DNA of 64,000 bases from Cyclaneusma minus (Eukaryota > Ascomycota > Leotiomycetes > Marthamycetales > Marthamycetaceae). Every line of letters starts with the position of its first letter. The stretch's first letter is position 1. Below are positions 20,791-33,736 of the stretch, piece after piece. Under the pieces are notes generated by a model. It was given only the letters and a program-made list of their open reading frames with translations. It searched no databases and had not been told where the DNA came from. The DNA is taken from assembly GCA_037179335.1 (NCBI GenBank), contig JAKZHN010000011.1, positions 1,146,428-1,210,427 on the forward strand, given 5' to 3'. The translations under genes and the position numbers were made by a program.

Positions 20791-21541
20791 TATTTCTAAA
20801 TTTAATATTAGGGCTTTAAATGTAATGGTTTTAAAAAAAACTATAAGTTTTTTATATTATATATATAGGGATTGCTTTAAATTATATAAGGCTTTGCAAC
20901 ATTTGCGATTTTATTTTATAATTTAAATTATAAATATTGGTGGGGATCTTTATATATATATATATTTTTATTATTATTTAAAAAGGCTATTTTAATATTT
21001 ATTTAATGCAATATAAAATTAAAAGCTGCAATTAAGGCTATAATTGCCTTGTAATTTATAGGCTTAATTATTAAAGCAAAGTTTTTTTTATAATTGAAAT
21101 TATATTATTATTTAAATTTATAAATTATTTATTTAGCTTTATATTAAATAATTTCGCCATTTGGCCTTTGTTTTATTTTAAATATTGTTTTATTTTTAAG
21201 TATTTTTTTGCTTTAAAATTATATTTAAAAAATAATGCGTTATATTTTATTATTAGCTAGCAATTTATATATTTTTTTATAGCTGTTTTTTATTTAGGCC
21301 AATATAAATTTGCTATTATTATTTGAAAATTTGAAAATTTAATTTTTTATTTAATAATATATATAATAATACTAATATAGGCTATTAAAATTATATAAAT
21401 ATTGGTGTTTTTAAATAAATAGTATTATAATTTTAAAATCTCGAAAGCGTATTAAAAATTATTAGTCTTTTGCAAACTAGCAATATTTAAGCAAAAAATT
21501 AACTATAGCTTTTTTTTTTAATTTAATTCCGAATTCTTAAA

Positions 21542-21736
21542 TATAACGGCCCCGGACCAAAGCGCTCTCCACGGCTAGCCAGCCGAGAGAGCCCTAGCAT
21601 AGTCCGTGCGCTATATAATTACTAAATTTAATTCTTATAATAGTTGGAGAGCCTTTTTCTCTTTATAGCAATAAATATTTACAAATAATAATGGATATTT
21701 TAATTTTGGCTAGAATCCCAAATTTAATTTATAACA
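21542..21736. repeat. Inner element, left LTR, 195 bp
   Basis: Retains a GC-containing island (ACGGCCCCGGACCAAAGCGC) in an otherwise AT-rich context. Its distal part is more heavily C-to-T/G-to-A altered than the right copy. Confidence 0.88.
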
Positions 21737-24700
21737 ATTCTATTATTATTATTAATTTATTTATTTTTTATTATTTGTCCTTTAATTTTTTAAATACATT
21801 TAAACTATTAGCTCCGCAGTAAAGACCTAGTAATTATTTGTTTTATTTTTTTGCAATAATTATAATAATAGTTTTTAAATTTTCAATAATTGCTTTTGGC
21901 AAAATACTATTTTTAAAGCCAAAGTTAAAAACAAATTAAATGCTTTATACTAATAGCTTTTGAAATTAAATATTAATTTTTAACAGCCTAAAATATTTGA
22001 TATATTTAAAACATCTAATGCTTTTAATAAAAGCAATTTTTAAATGCGGTTTAAAATAAATTGTAATAAATTCTATATTTTATACATTGCTATTTATATT
22101 TTTTTTTTCAATTTTTTCGCAATTTAATTCAAATGCTTTGCTAATGCCAATAAAATTTGCAAAGCCGCCGCTAATTATACCGCTATTAAAAATAATAGCA
22201 ATAATAATCTTTTTTTAATAATAATCCTGGCAATAATAATAATTTTTTTAATTTTTAAAATAACAATTTATATTGATTTTGTTTTTTTATTAAATTTTAT
22301 TAATTTAAAAAGCTTTTTAATTTTAATAAATTAAATAATAATTTTAAGTTCAAATTTTAAATTTAATATATTGCTATTAAAAATAAATAAATTATTAATG
22401 CAAATTATTTTTCTATTGCTGCCGCTGCTATAATTTATATTATATTTTAAATTAAAAAAAAACTAATTAAATTTTTTAGCCTTGCTAAAGCGTTTTTTTA
22501 AAAAAAACAGCAATTTTTTTTTTTATATTTGCTTTAATTTCTTTACCAAATATAATAATTCTTATTGCTTTTATTTAATTTATTATATACGCTAAAATAA
22601 AAAATTCAATTTGTTTTGGCAAATTTCTATTGCAATATTTAATTAAATAGTATATTCAATATTAATATTTATAAAAACTTTTTAATTTAATTTAATATTA
22701 TTTTAATGCATATAGTTATAAGCATTTTCTATATTTGCAAATTTTTTAAAAAAGCCAAAATTCTATATTATAATATTATTTGCATACTAGTTATTTATAT
22801 TAAAGCTGATTTCCAGAAAAAATGCAAATTGAATTTTAATAATTGCAATAGCAAAAAACAAAAAACAAATTAATATAATATAAAAAATTCCAATTATTTT
22901 GCAAAGGGCTGAAAAGATTAATAAAATTGAAATTTTGAATTTAATTGTAAGAAATATTAAAAACGGCCTTATAAAACAAGCTATTAAAATAGCTATAGAA
23001 AATTCCAGCAATTTAATAATAATAATAATAATAATAATAAAGCCTATTTATAATTAATATTACAAATATAATAGCATTAAATATTAAGCTTTTAATTATT
23101 TTAAATTTGACAAATTCATTAAAAAAAGACTATATTAATTAAATAAATTCCGATTCTAATTACCATTTAGTTTTTAAATTTTCAAAAAAAAAACGGCGCT
23201 TAAAAAAATCTTTTTTTAAATAAGCTTGCTAATTTAATTAATATAATATTAACAAATTTGGCTAATTATATTAATAATGATTTTTTTAATATTATATATA
23301 TTAATTCTTTTTAAAATTAATATAATATTTTTATTAATAGTAAAATTTAATTATTATGCTTTATAAATATTAGTATAATTAAAGCCAAAAATGGCTTTAA
23401 AGTATTTATTTAGCGCTTAAATAAATTAATACTATTTTATAAATTTAATTTTTAAATTTAAATAGCAATAATAATATTAAATATTGCTGGACTTTTATAA
23501 TTGCAAAATCCATTGGCCTTGCAAGCCCAATAGCAAAAATAAATAATTTAGCGCAAAATAAATAAAACCCCAAAAAAGCAGATTAAATTTAATGGCAAAT
23601 AAAAAGATTAAAGCAATTTTTTTTAAAGCATTTAAAAAAATAATTTTTGCATTTAAAATAGCGCCTATATAATATATTGCAATATGCAAAATTTATAAAT
23701 TTATAAAGCAAAAGCTAATTAATAATAGCTTTATATATTATTTTCTAAAAAAAATTTATCGAATATTAAAATTTATTAAATTAGCGCTACAAAATATCAA
23801 GCGCAATTTTTAATTTTTTTTAAATATATATATATTCTATATATTATTAAAAACATTATTGCTTTTAAAAAGCCTTAAAAGCTTTTTAATAAAAAATTAT
23901 TAAAATAGCGGCTGCCGCGCTATTTAGATTTTTAATACTATAAATTTTTTATAATTTGTTTTAATATTTTGCTATTATATAATTTCCATAATGCTAAAAT
24001 TGAATTAAAAAGCCTAAAATTCCAGCTAAGCTACTTTTTGCTATATTTTATATTAATAAAGCAATTGCGTATTATATATATATATATATATATATATATT
24101 TGCAATTTCTATTTTATTTATTAAAAAACTCAAAAGCAATTTTTGCTTTTATATAAATTATTGCAAATTTAATAAAATAACTTGCAAAAGTTAATATTCG
24201 CTGCTTTTATTTAAACAAATTCTATTTTAATTTAGCAAGGCCAAATATTTTACCAAATTTAATATTAGGCAAATATTTTATTGTATTTATTTAAAAAAAA
24301 CCAGCAAATAATTCACAATTTTTTAAATTTGCTATAAAATATTTTAATATGAGATTTTGCCTTTTAAATTTATTAATAAATTAGCTGTTTTCCAGCAATA
24401 TATTAATTAAATAGCATTATTAAAATATTTTTGCTATTATAAAGTATTTAATTAAAATTAGCCTATAAATAAATATTATAAAATATAAATTTAATATTAT
24501 AAAAATTAAATATATAAATTATATTTTTTAGCAATATTTAAATAAATTTAAATAAATTTAAGCAATAAAAACTTAGCAATGCTTTAAAAAAAACCGAATT
24601 AAAAACCTTTAACGTTTTTTAAAATTTTGCAATTTTTATTGGATTTTTATTAAAAATTATAGCAAACTGGCTAAATTTTTAATTCAATTTATTAAAAAAG

Positions 24701-26543
24701 GCTATATTTAAAAATAAACTAATGCTTGCTAAAATGCTTTTTTAGCCTTTAAAGAGGCTTTATTATTAATATTTATTTTAGCTATTTTTAATTCCAATTA
24801 TAAAAATTAATTTAAAACAAATATTTTAAATAAAGTAATAGCCGGAATTTATTTTTAAAAATATTTTAATAGCTGGCACCTAATAGTATATTGTTTCAAA
24901 ATTATAAATAAATATTAATTAAATTATAGCATTTATAATAAAAAAATACTAATTATTATACAATTATTTGTTTATTAGTGTATTTATTTCTTGGATTTGT
25001 TTTCAACAATTCAAATTATTAGCAATTATAAATTATTAAAATAATTTATAATTATTAACGCCTTAAATATTAGACAAGCCAAATAATAAAAACACTTTTT
25101 AAAATATAATCTTTGCATTAAATACAAATTTAGCATAATTAATAAAATTAAAATATAATTAATATAAAACCCTTGAAATTGGCATATTGGTATAATATTT
25201 TTTTATTAATAAAGCGCTTTAGTTTAAAAAATCAAAAATAAAGCTCCAAGCTTTTTTAATTTATTCCCAATTTTTTAATATTTTTGGCAATATATAATAA
25301 TAAATTTCCATTATATGCTTAAAAGGAAAAATAGCTATAATATAATTATAATTATAATTATAATTTATAAATTAAATAACTTTTCTTTTATATATTATGT
25401 TATTAAATAATTAATATTTGAGAAACCGCAAAAAACTTTCATTTTATAATTTATAAAATTTATAAAATTTAAAAATTTATTATTTTAAATTAAAAAACCC
25501 AATTCGTTTTTGTTTTTTAGCAAAAATTTATAAACTTTTTTAATATAGCTATTTGCTTATTTTTAGCCTATTAGCCGCAAATTAATAATTAAATCAAAAT
25601 TGCCAATGCTATTTTAAAGTTTTGCTTGATATTTTTTATAAATTAATAGGTATATTTTTAATTAAAATTAAAACAAATTATAAATTCCAAATAATTTTTA
25701 ATTAAAATACTTTTAATTAAAATACTTTTAAATTTGCAAATTCCAATTAAACCTTTAATTGAAAAAACGCTATAGCCAAATAATACCAAATTTACTATTG
25801 CTAAAAAATAGCTAGAAATGCTATATAATTAATGCAATAGCTATAAAAAGCGTAAATTACAAAATATTGGCAACTAATTAATTTAAAAAAAATATATATT
25901 TATTTAAATATTAAAAATTAAAAGTTAATAAAATTTAATTATAAATTAAGCAATAAAATAGCAAGATTTTATAAAATTGTTAAACAAAAACGCTTTTAAA
26001 TTAGTTTGTTTTGGCTATAAATATTTATTTTATTATATATTTAAACAAGTTTTATTTGGCAAATATAAATTTATTGCCTAGTTAAAAACCAAATTTAAAA
26101 TCGCCGGCAATAATAAATAAAGCTATAAAACAGAAAATTTATAGCATTTTGAATTTTCATATATATTATTAAATTTTGCAATATAAAATTAATTGAAAAT
26201 TAATTTATAATTTTAATTTTAAATAATATTTATAATTGGATTTTAAATACGCTTTTGCAAAGCTTAAAATCTTTCATAATTGCTATTTTAATAAATTAGA
26301 ATTTTTTAAAAAGCTTGCAAAATAAAAAGCACAAAATAAAGCAGTTAAATTAAATAATAAAGCTACAAATCCATTTAAAATAAACGGCTAATTAAGCCGT
26401 TAAATAATCCATTTATAGCGCGAAATAGATTTTTTTATAATTTTCATAATTTTTGTATTTTATATATATATTTAATATTTAAAATTGAAATTAAATTAAT
26501 CGCTTTTAAAGCTTAAAACAAATTTCCCATAATAAAAGAATAC

Positions 26544-26738
26544 TATAATAGCCCCGAATTAAAGCGCTTTTTACAATTAGCCAGCCGAAAAAGCCCTAGT
26601 ATAATCCGTGCGCTATATAATTATTAGATTTAGTTTTTATAATAATCGAAAAGCCTTTCTCTTTTTATAGCAATAGACACCTATAAACAATGGTTTATAT
26701 CCTAGCCTTGGCTAAAATCTCGGACCCAGCTCGTGATA
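26544..26738. repeat. Inner element, right LTR, 195 bp
   Basis: Mirror pattern to the left copy: the proximal part is altered (CCCCGAATTAAAGCGCTTTTT) and the distal end is preserved (CTCGGACCCAGCTCGTGATA). Confidence 0.88.
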
Positions 26739-29700
26739 TTAAAAAATAATTTAAAGGCTGGCGGAAAAAAGCTGGGTAGTTTTTGCAATTAATAAATTAA
26801 TTCTTTATTGCTTAAATATTTATTATATTTAAAGTTTTTTTTTTAAATACAATATTAAATATAATAAAAATGCTTTTTTTATTAAAAATAATATAGTTTA
26901 AATTTCCATTAAAATTAAGTAATTTATATTGTTTTTAAAAAATATTAATTATTTTATTATTAAAGCTTTATTTGGTTAATTTACGATTTTTTTAGCAAAA
27001 AATAATAGCCTTCAAAACCAAGCTTGCAAAAGTACATAAGATTAAATAAAATATAATACCAGGCTTTATATAAATATAATAAAATTATCTGTAGAATTAA
27101 ATTCCAAAAATAAATTATTTTTGTATAAATTAAAATCCTGCAATATAGCTATTAATTATTTAATAATAACGCGAATTTTATATTTTGCAATTTCGTTAAA
27201 TTAATATTAACCTATTAGCGTATAATTATAGCTATTCGTTTTTTAAAAGAATATAGCTTTAATATTTTAAATATAAATTCTCCGGCTATATTTAATTTTA
27301 TAAAGCAATAATATAATTTTGGATATTTTCGGATTTTTAAAAAAGCTTTAAATATAGGAAAAAATTGCTTATAATTAATAATAAGCAAAGCCTATATTAT
27401 ATTAATAAAATTATTAATAATAATAATTTAATAGTGTTTCTTTTAAGGCTAGGCAAGCGGATTTTTCCAAATAAATTAATATAAAGCAATTTAAAAAATT
27501 TAATATCGCGTTTAAATTTTTTATAATATAGGTATTTTTTAATTTTTAAAATTATATAAATATTATGAAAGCTTTTTTTAAAAAGCAAAATTATATTAAT
27601 TAATAATTTTAAAAGCTTGCAAATATTGTTTTTCCTTATATAGCCCAATTATTTATATTAGTAATTAATTTCTTTTAAATAAAATTATAGCTAAAACAAT
27701 ATATATAATTGGCTTTGGTTTAATTTAAATATTTATAATATTAAGCTTGCAAATAAAGGTTAATTTGTTTTTTATAAATTTTGCTTTTTTTAAAACCAAA
27801 AATAACGGTGTAATTAAAATTTTAAAAAATTAGCATAGAAATTAAATTAATAAAGCCTTGCGGGCTATAAAACATATTGGGTAAAAGTATATTAATTTTT
27901 TTGCCAGCTATTAAATATAATAATTTATAGATTTTTTAAAATTTTAATATAATTTAATAATTATTAAAATTGCTAATTAAGCTTTTTATATACGGTTTAA
28001 TTAACTTTTTAATAAATCCATATTTATAAATTATAATTAATAATATAATATTGCTATTTAAAAGCTAAATATTTTAAGAAGCTTTAAAAAAAATTAATAA
28101 AAAGAAATTATTAGCGTTATTAATATTATTAATTGCGGCAGCGTTAATTTAAAGCGTGGTATTAAAAATTATATAAATATAAAAGTATTTATTACTAATA
28201 AAGGCATTAAAGACAAAATTAATAAAATTAATATTAAAATTTTTAAACTAATTAGTTTAATTTGCCAATACCATTAGCGCTAATATAAAATTTTTAAGCC
28301 AATTTTTATATTTTTTAGCAAATTTAGCAATATAATTTTTAAGAAATTTTAAATTGCGAGCTTAGTAATTTAATTTATTACAGCTATATTTTTAATATAA
28401 TTTATATTAATATTTTTCTTTTACCTTTATTTCTTTTATTTTATTCGCTATTTTTAATATTGTTTTATTAATATTTATTAAAATTGCTATTTAATTTGCT
28501 ATTATTAAATTTATTATTAAATTCGCCATTGCTGCGGTTTTTTATATTGCTTTGCTTTAATTAATATTAGTAAAATATTATAATCAATTTTTTATTCTAG
28601 CCTAATTAAATTTTGTAATTAAAAGCTTTTTAAATCGCTATATTAAATTTAATTAAATAAATAGAAATTTATTTAAAAGCGTTTTTTATAAAAAGAAAAA
28701 TATTAATAGCTTTAAATATAATTTTCTATATAAAGAATTTTGGTTTAAAATTGCAAAGAAATTAAAATAATATAATAATATCGAGAATTTTAAAGGCTGG
28801 ATTTATTGTTTTTAGATTTTAATTTATTTTTAAAAAGCGGCTAGCAAGATTTATAATATCGAAGTATTAATTCAAAATAAAAAAGTAAATAATTCCCTAG
28901 GCTATAAAAAAAGTTTTATATTTTAAAATTGGTATAATTTTTAAAATGTTTTTAAAATTTTCCAAACATTCTTATCAATATTTTTAATTGCAATTTTGGC
29001 TTTTTTAAAAAGGCTTTTAATAATAAAAATTATGGCTTTTTTTAATTAAATATTATATTTTTTAAGCTATTTGCAATTTTTTTAATTTAATTGTAAATTA
29101 AAATTAAAAAAGCTTTGAAATATACTTTAATATTATTTTTTAAAAATATATTATAGTTTTATAATAAAAGATTTAAGAATTGGCTTATATTATTAAAGCT
29201 AAAGCACGCTATTATTAAGCTAAAAAATATTTTTAAATAAAAAATAAACATTAAAGCCTATTAAAAAAATATAGCGTAAATAATTAATTAATAAAAATTG
29301 GTAAATGTTTTTTTTAATAAATATAAAAAAATACTGCATTTTTAATACGGAGTTTTTAATATTTAATAAATAATTAATTATAAAAAAAAGCTTTTTTAAA
29401 GCAAATTTTTTAACGCTTTTAATTAGGCAAGCTTTATAGCTTAATTTATTATATTATAAATACTGGAATAAATTAATATGCAATAGGAAATAATTTCTTT
29501 CGCTTTGCTTTTTTTTTATTTGAAAATTAATGCATTTAAAAAATAATATCAATAAATTTTGCTATTGCAAACGCTTAAAAGTATTTTTTAATGCAAAAGG
29601 GTAATACTTTTAATTATAGCAGCGCTAAATCGGCTTTAAAATGGTATATATATATATATAGATTTGCAAAAATATAAATCTTATTTATTTATATATGGAA

Positions 29701-30004
29701 TTTCCGGCCCTATAAATATCGGATTGGTTTAAAAAAATGGCAAATAGCCAAATATAATATTTTTTTTATTGGGGGATTTTTAGGAATTTTTTAAATGCGT
29801 TTAGAAATTTTTAAAAATTATAAAATTAAAGTGGTTAATAGGATAAATATTTAGCGTATAAAAGTATCCGTTTAAATTACCTTTAATTTGCTTAAATATA
29901 TTAAAATTTATTTAAATAAATATATTAAAATTTATTTAAATAAATAATTATGCATTAATTAAAAGACTTAGTTTTAGCAATTGCCCGGCGCCGGGTTTAT
30001 AATT

Positions 30005-30150
30005 TATTAAATTATATTATATAATGGTTATTTTTAATATATTAAGATAATGGTTTAAAAGTGGTATAAAAACCACACTTAAACCATTCCACTACGCTAG
30101 CTCTAGCTCCACTAGCTACCGTGGTGCCTGATTGCTAAGGCATTCTAACA
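30005..30150 (-). repeat. Outer element, right LTR (5' LTR), 146 bp
   Basis: Starts TATTAAATTATATT (altered TGTTGAACTAGGTT) and ends undamaged, CATTCTAACA. From about 30050 outward the base composition is normal, so RIP damage fades inside this LTR. Confidence 0.88.
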
Positions 30151-30632
30151 CAAAGCACTTTCGAGGCTTTGAGCAAGATATACAGGGAGTAGGTTGTTTC
30201 TATTCGTTCCGATACAGCCGTATCCGTGTTGCCTTGGTGGATTACTTGGTGGACTACTTGGTGGACTTCGGGATCGAGTGTAAGATTAGACCCAGCTGGA
30301 CGTTGTGTACAACCCGATCAGTTCTCGAAGTCGAAGGGCTGAAGTAATCAGTGCTTTCTTACTGGTGGCTACCTCGTCAGGGCTGCCTACCTACATGTAC
30401 GGTCTACCCGGGTGGAGGCTAGAGCATGAAAGCATGAAAGGAGTCAGTCATGCAGCCTTGTGGTTCTCGTTTTCGCCGAGTATAAATATTTTCCTTGTCC
30501 ATGATGCCTTCAAGTTCTTGCTCTGTGTTCTGTAAGTTCAAGTCGTTTCTCAGTATCCAGATATTCCAAGTTCAGAACAGAACGAATCTTTCCTATCTTT
30601 CCTCGATTCTACTTTCGTATACACATTCATCG
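30151..30632. other. Upstream region of the alternative oxidase gene
   Basis: Normal base composition resumes here. Contains a short tandem TTGGTGGA(T/C)TAC repeat (about 30235-30265). No gene supported; presumably the AOX promoter and leader. Confidence 0.5.
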
Positions 30633-31784
30633 ATGTACGCCACTCGAGCAACCTCGAAACACATCTTGACGAAACAGGTGGCTCAGCTTTCCAAAGCTGC
30701 TGCTGGCCTTCAGTCAACATCTACCACTGGCCTCAGACTCTCATGTTTGGCTGTCCATCAAGTACAGCCTCATCGCCAATTCTCAGTCTCTGCTCGAACA
30801 CAGCTGAAAGAGTTCCTACCTCCACCCGAAGACCATGAACACATTCTTGCCACACCTCCAGCATGGCCACATCCAGGGTATGTATATACTCTTCCCATCC
30901 CCACGCCATCCCGAAGCTAACACACCCCCAGCTACACCTCCCAACAAGTCCGCGAAAACATCAAAGTAGCCCACCGCTCCGCCAAAACCTGGTCCGACAA
31001 ATTCGCCCTCTTCATGCTCTGCTGCGTCCGCAAGGGCATGGACATATCCACGCGCTACCACCACGACCCGCCCACCAAATCCGCATCTCCCTCGTCAGAC
31101 GGCGCAACCAGCAACGCAGTGACCCCGCAAACACGCTACCGCATGAGCGAACGCAAATGGCTGATCCGTTTCATCTTCCTCGAATCCGTCGCTGGCGTCC
31201 CCGGGATGGTAGCTGCTTCTTTGCGCCACCTGCAATCACTACGTCGCATGAAGCGCGACAATGGCTGGATCGAAACGCTTCTTGAGGAAGCTTATAACGA
31301 GCGCATGCACCTTCTCACGTTCCTGAAAATGGCCGAACCGGGACTGTTCATGCGCTGTATGATCATGGGTGCTCAGGGCGTTTTCTACAACATGATGTTT
31401 TTCTCGTACCTCATTTCCCCACGCACCTGCCACCGCTTCGTCGGCTACCTTGAAGAAGAAGCCGTACTCACCTACTCCCTAGTGATCGAGGATCTAGAAG
31501 CGGGCCTTTTACCAAAATGGCAAACTATGCCAGCGCCGGATATTGCGGTGCAGTATTGGCAGATGCCGGAAGGGCAGAGGACGATGCGAGATTTGTTACT
31601 TTATATTCGGGCGGATGAGGCGAAGCATAGAGAGGTGAATCATACGTTGGGGAATTTGAGGCAGAAGGAGGATCCGAATCCGTTTGTGAGTTCGTATAAG
31701 GGGAAGGTGCCGGTGGAGGAGAGGCCGGGGAAGGGGTTGGAGCATATTAGGTCGACGGGGTGGGAGAGGGAGGAGGTGATTTGA
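30633..31784 (+). CDS. aox1: Mitochondrial alternative oxidase
   Basis: Exons 30633-30877 and 30932-31784 (54-nt intron, GTATGT, branch GCTAAC) give 365 residues. It is the cyanide-insensitive ubiquinol oxidase of the inner mitochondrial membrane. The N-terminus (MYATRATSKHILTKQVAQLS...) is rich in Arg/Lys/Ser and lacks acidic residues, as in a matrix-targeting presequence. The diiron ligands are visible: Glu in FIFLESVAG, NERMHL (ExxH), LEEEAV and RADEAKHREVNH (ExxH). The usual LET motif reads LES here. The fungal-type 'PPAWPHPG...' and 'KWLIRFIFLE' segments are present. It is the first gene right of the transposon block, about 480 bp from the LTR, so silencing could spread into its promoter (inference). 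Confidence 0.95.
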
Positions 31785-32627
31785 TGCGGGGTGGAGTGGA
31801 TGGGTTGGGGTTGTATGAAATAGGGGGACGAGGTGTGACGGTGTGATGGAGGGCGAGAAAAAGCTGGGATCGTGAAGATACCTATTGTACGAGTATTTGG
31901 ACCACGCGATTCGAAGGGCAGAAAAAGACACTTGGGATGATTCATGGTGGCGTTTGGAAGGAATAGATAGACAAGCGATAGACAAGATACCCAACTCCTA
32001 TAAAATAAATTTTTCCCAGAACGAAGATATTCCTGCGAATTATTCTGATATTTTCTTCGCGGAGGCTGCTTTGCATATGGCGAACGCCAGGGTGCAGCAG
32101 GCGGGCCTTTCTAGCGAGCTTCAGGGACTTCTAGGCAGAGCCGGCGGTCATAAACAGCGCTCTTCAGGCCTCTCCAGGGCTCTTCAGGCGCCCGAACCCC
32201 TGGAGCATACGCTAAATCCGACGTGCAACAAAACAAGTTCAGAAAAATTGTGCCAAAGTCACGTGATCCAGAGGCAATCCGACAAACCGGGCGGGTTTCG
32301 ACAGAGTGGACGCGCTTTGACTGAACCCCTGCTTCTGCGAAATGCACGCCAACCTGTCGACGTGCGACAAAACCTCTCGTCGGGTCCGCGTCCTCTTGCA
32401 GAAACTATGCTTAGTCATCCCGGCGCCTCGATCGTCACTTCGAGTCCAAGGCTGCGGGTTGCCTCGTTGCTTGCCGATCAACAGCTCTGAGCTCTCCCCC
32501 CAACTTGAAGCTCCACCAACAGCCTTGCTGCCACTTCATTGCTCCGAACCATGTGAATTAAACCACCAATCTTTTAATGCCAGAGTGTCATAGATGCCCG
32601 AGTCTATCCCCATGATTTCCGCGAGCT
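31785..32627. other. Intergenic region
   Basis: Holds the AOX 3' flank and the promoter of the next gene. An open frame at 31885-32490 has no protein-like features beyond its first 60 residues; I do not call it. Confidence 0.4.
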
Positions 32628-33736
32628 ATGAGCCATGATCTGCCCTCCGCGTCAGCAAGCGCCCCGGGTCCTTCGACATCCAGACAACACGGCGGTAATG
32701 CTGATGACAACCACGATGACGAGGGGAGAGCGGCATACGAGCAGCGGCAGCGCGAGGAGCGGCTTCGTAGGGCGAAGGAGAGAGTGCGCATTCATAAGAC
32801 GCACAAGGGCGTCTTCTTGCAGGACTTGCTGTTTCACTTGGATGTCTTGATTTATGCCGAGATTTGTATTCTTTATTATATGGAGTATGCTTCCCTCCTC
32901 ATCATCCTCCAGCTCTCGCTGACAATGTGCCAAAACACAGCTGTTCATTCACCCGCCTTTTCCTCCGCTCTATAACCCAACTCTCCTTCCTCACCCCCAA
33001 ACCACCCCCCTCCACCACCAACATCCCCCAGCCCGCGCCCTCGCAGCCCGCTATCCTCGGCATCTTCATCCCCAACGCGCTCTGCATGCTCCTCCACATC
33101 TTCACCGCCCACTCAGCCGGCAGCGAAATCTCGCGCGGGTACTTGCACGGCGGCTTGATTATCGATTTTATTGGCTATCGCGGACCTACGTCTAAAGTAC
33201 ATTTGGTGCTGCTGGATATACTGGTTATGGTGTTGCAGTGCTTCATGCTCTGTGTCGTATGCGAAGATTTTGAGAATCGGAAACGCGACGATACGAACGC
33301 GGGCGGGAGTGGAACTGGGACTTCGACGGGGCAGGGGCAAGTGAGTGGCCAGGATATTGATGCAGAAGAACGCGGTATGCTTCGAGAGGTAAGCGTCACA
33401 GCTGACGGTGCTATCGAGATGCAGTACATGGCTTCCTCTGCATCAAACCCTTCCGCCCACGGTGCTTTATTACCAGAAAATACGGGAGTAGAAGAAGATG
33501 AACGCAGCAATCTGCTGCGAGAAGCGAACGAGGATGACGAACCGCTCAGCGCGATTGATGTTTTTCAAGCCGGCATGGCGGTTATTGGGGAATTCAATGT
33601 TGTGGATACGTTGAGGAGACAGTGGGGGGCGAGAGAGTATCAGGATGCGTCGGGGAGGGTGTTTGGGGCGAGGACGGCTATGGCGGTGTTGAGGCAGAGG
33701 ATGGAGGAGAGTATGAGTGGGACTACTGCGAGGTAG
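32628..33736 (+). CDS. dsc4: DUF1746 protein, Dsc4-like subunit of the Dsc E3 ubiquitin ligase
   Basis: Exons 32628-32884 and 32941-33736 (56-nt intron GTATGC to AACACAG) give 350 residues. The DUF1746 domain is recognisable: VFLQDLLFHLDVLIYAEICI, then YYMDCSFTRLFLRSITQ across the intron, LGIFIPNALCMLLHIF, GGLIIDFIGYRGP and LVLLDILVMVLQCFML, giving three or four membrane segments. DUF1746 defines Dsc4 of the fission-yeast Golgi/endosome Dsc complex, which activates SREBP. The rest is hydrophilic and acidic, with DEDERSNLL-type stretches and a C-terminal helix (EYQDASGRVF). The function here is by family assignment. Confidence 0.75.

Larger units (their letters stand above)
21542..26738. mobile_element. 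Inner LTR retrotransposon nested in the copia element
   Basis: Two 195-bp direct repeats (21542-21736 and 26544-26738) of equal length are flanked by a perfect 5-bp target duplication TTAAA (21537-21541 and 26739-26743). The LTRs read TATAAC...GTGATA and can be seen as RIP-altered TGTNACG...CGTGACA, a proper inverted terminal pair. Total length 5197 bp. The interior is saturated with stops; I could not assign superfamily. A minus-strand stretch near 22390-22440 reads CINNLFIFNSN and might be an RT active site, which would put it in the minus orientation, but this is weak. It is younger than the outer element, because it interrupts it. Confidence 0.88.
19471..30150 (-). mobile_element. Outer LTR retrotransposon, copia type, RIP-degraded and interrupted
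   Basis: The AT-rich block is bounded by two direct 146-bp repeats (19471-19616 and 30005-30150) that align without gaps. The LTR ends read TGTT...AACA where undamaged. Five-base flanks CGAAG (left) and CAAAG (right) look like a target-site duplication with one G-to-A change. Removing the inner element and its 5-bp duplication leaves about 5.48 kb, a normal size for copia elements. Minus-strand coding remnants of reverse transcriptase and RNase H lie close to the left LTR, so the right LTR is the 5' LTR. A purine tract (GGAAA on the minus strand) abuts the 3' LTR. All frames are full of stops; the differences are C/T and G/A transitions typical of RIP. Confidence 0.88.

Noticed and set aside
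22390..22440. Possible reverse transcriptase active site in the inner element
   Set aside because: CINNLFIF could derive from a YVDD-type motif, but the flanks do not support a superfamily, so I did not call it as a feature.
22787..23689. Hydrophobic open frames on the minus strand inside the inner element (also 27397-27648)
   Set aside because: Ile/Leu/Lys/Phe-rich frames arise from A+T composition after RIP; no domain recognised.
19500..30000. AT-rich island as a mitochondrial insertion or centromere core
   Set aside because: Paired LTRs with target duplications and copia pol remnants explain it fully; no mitochondrial gene is visible.
31885..32490. 201-residue open frame between AOX and the Dsc4-like gene
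   Set aside because: No domain, no splice support, and it ends in the next gene's promoter.
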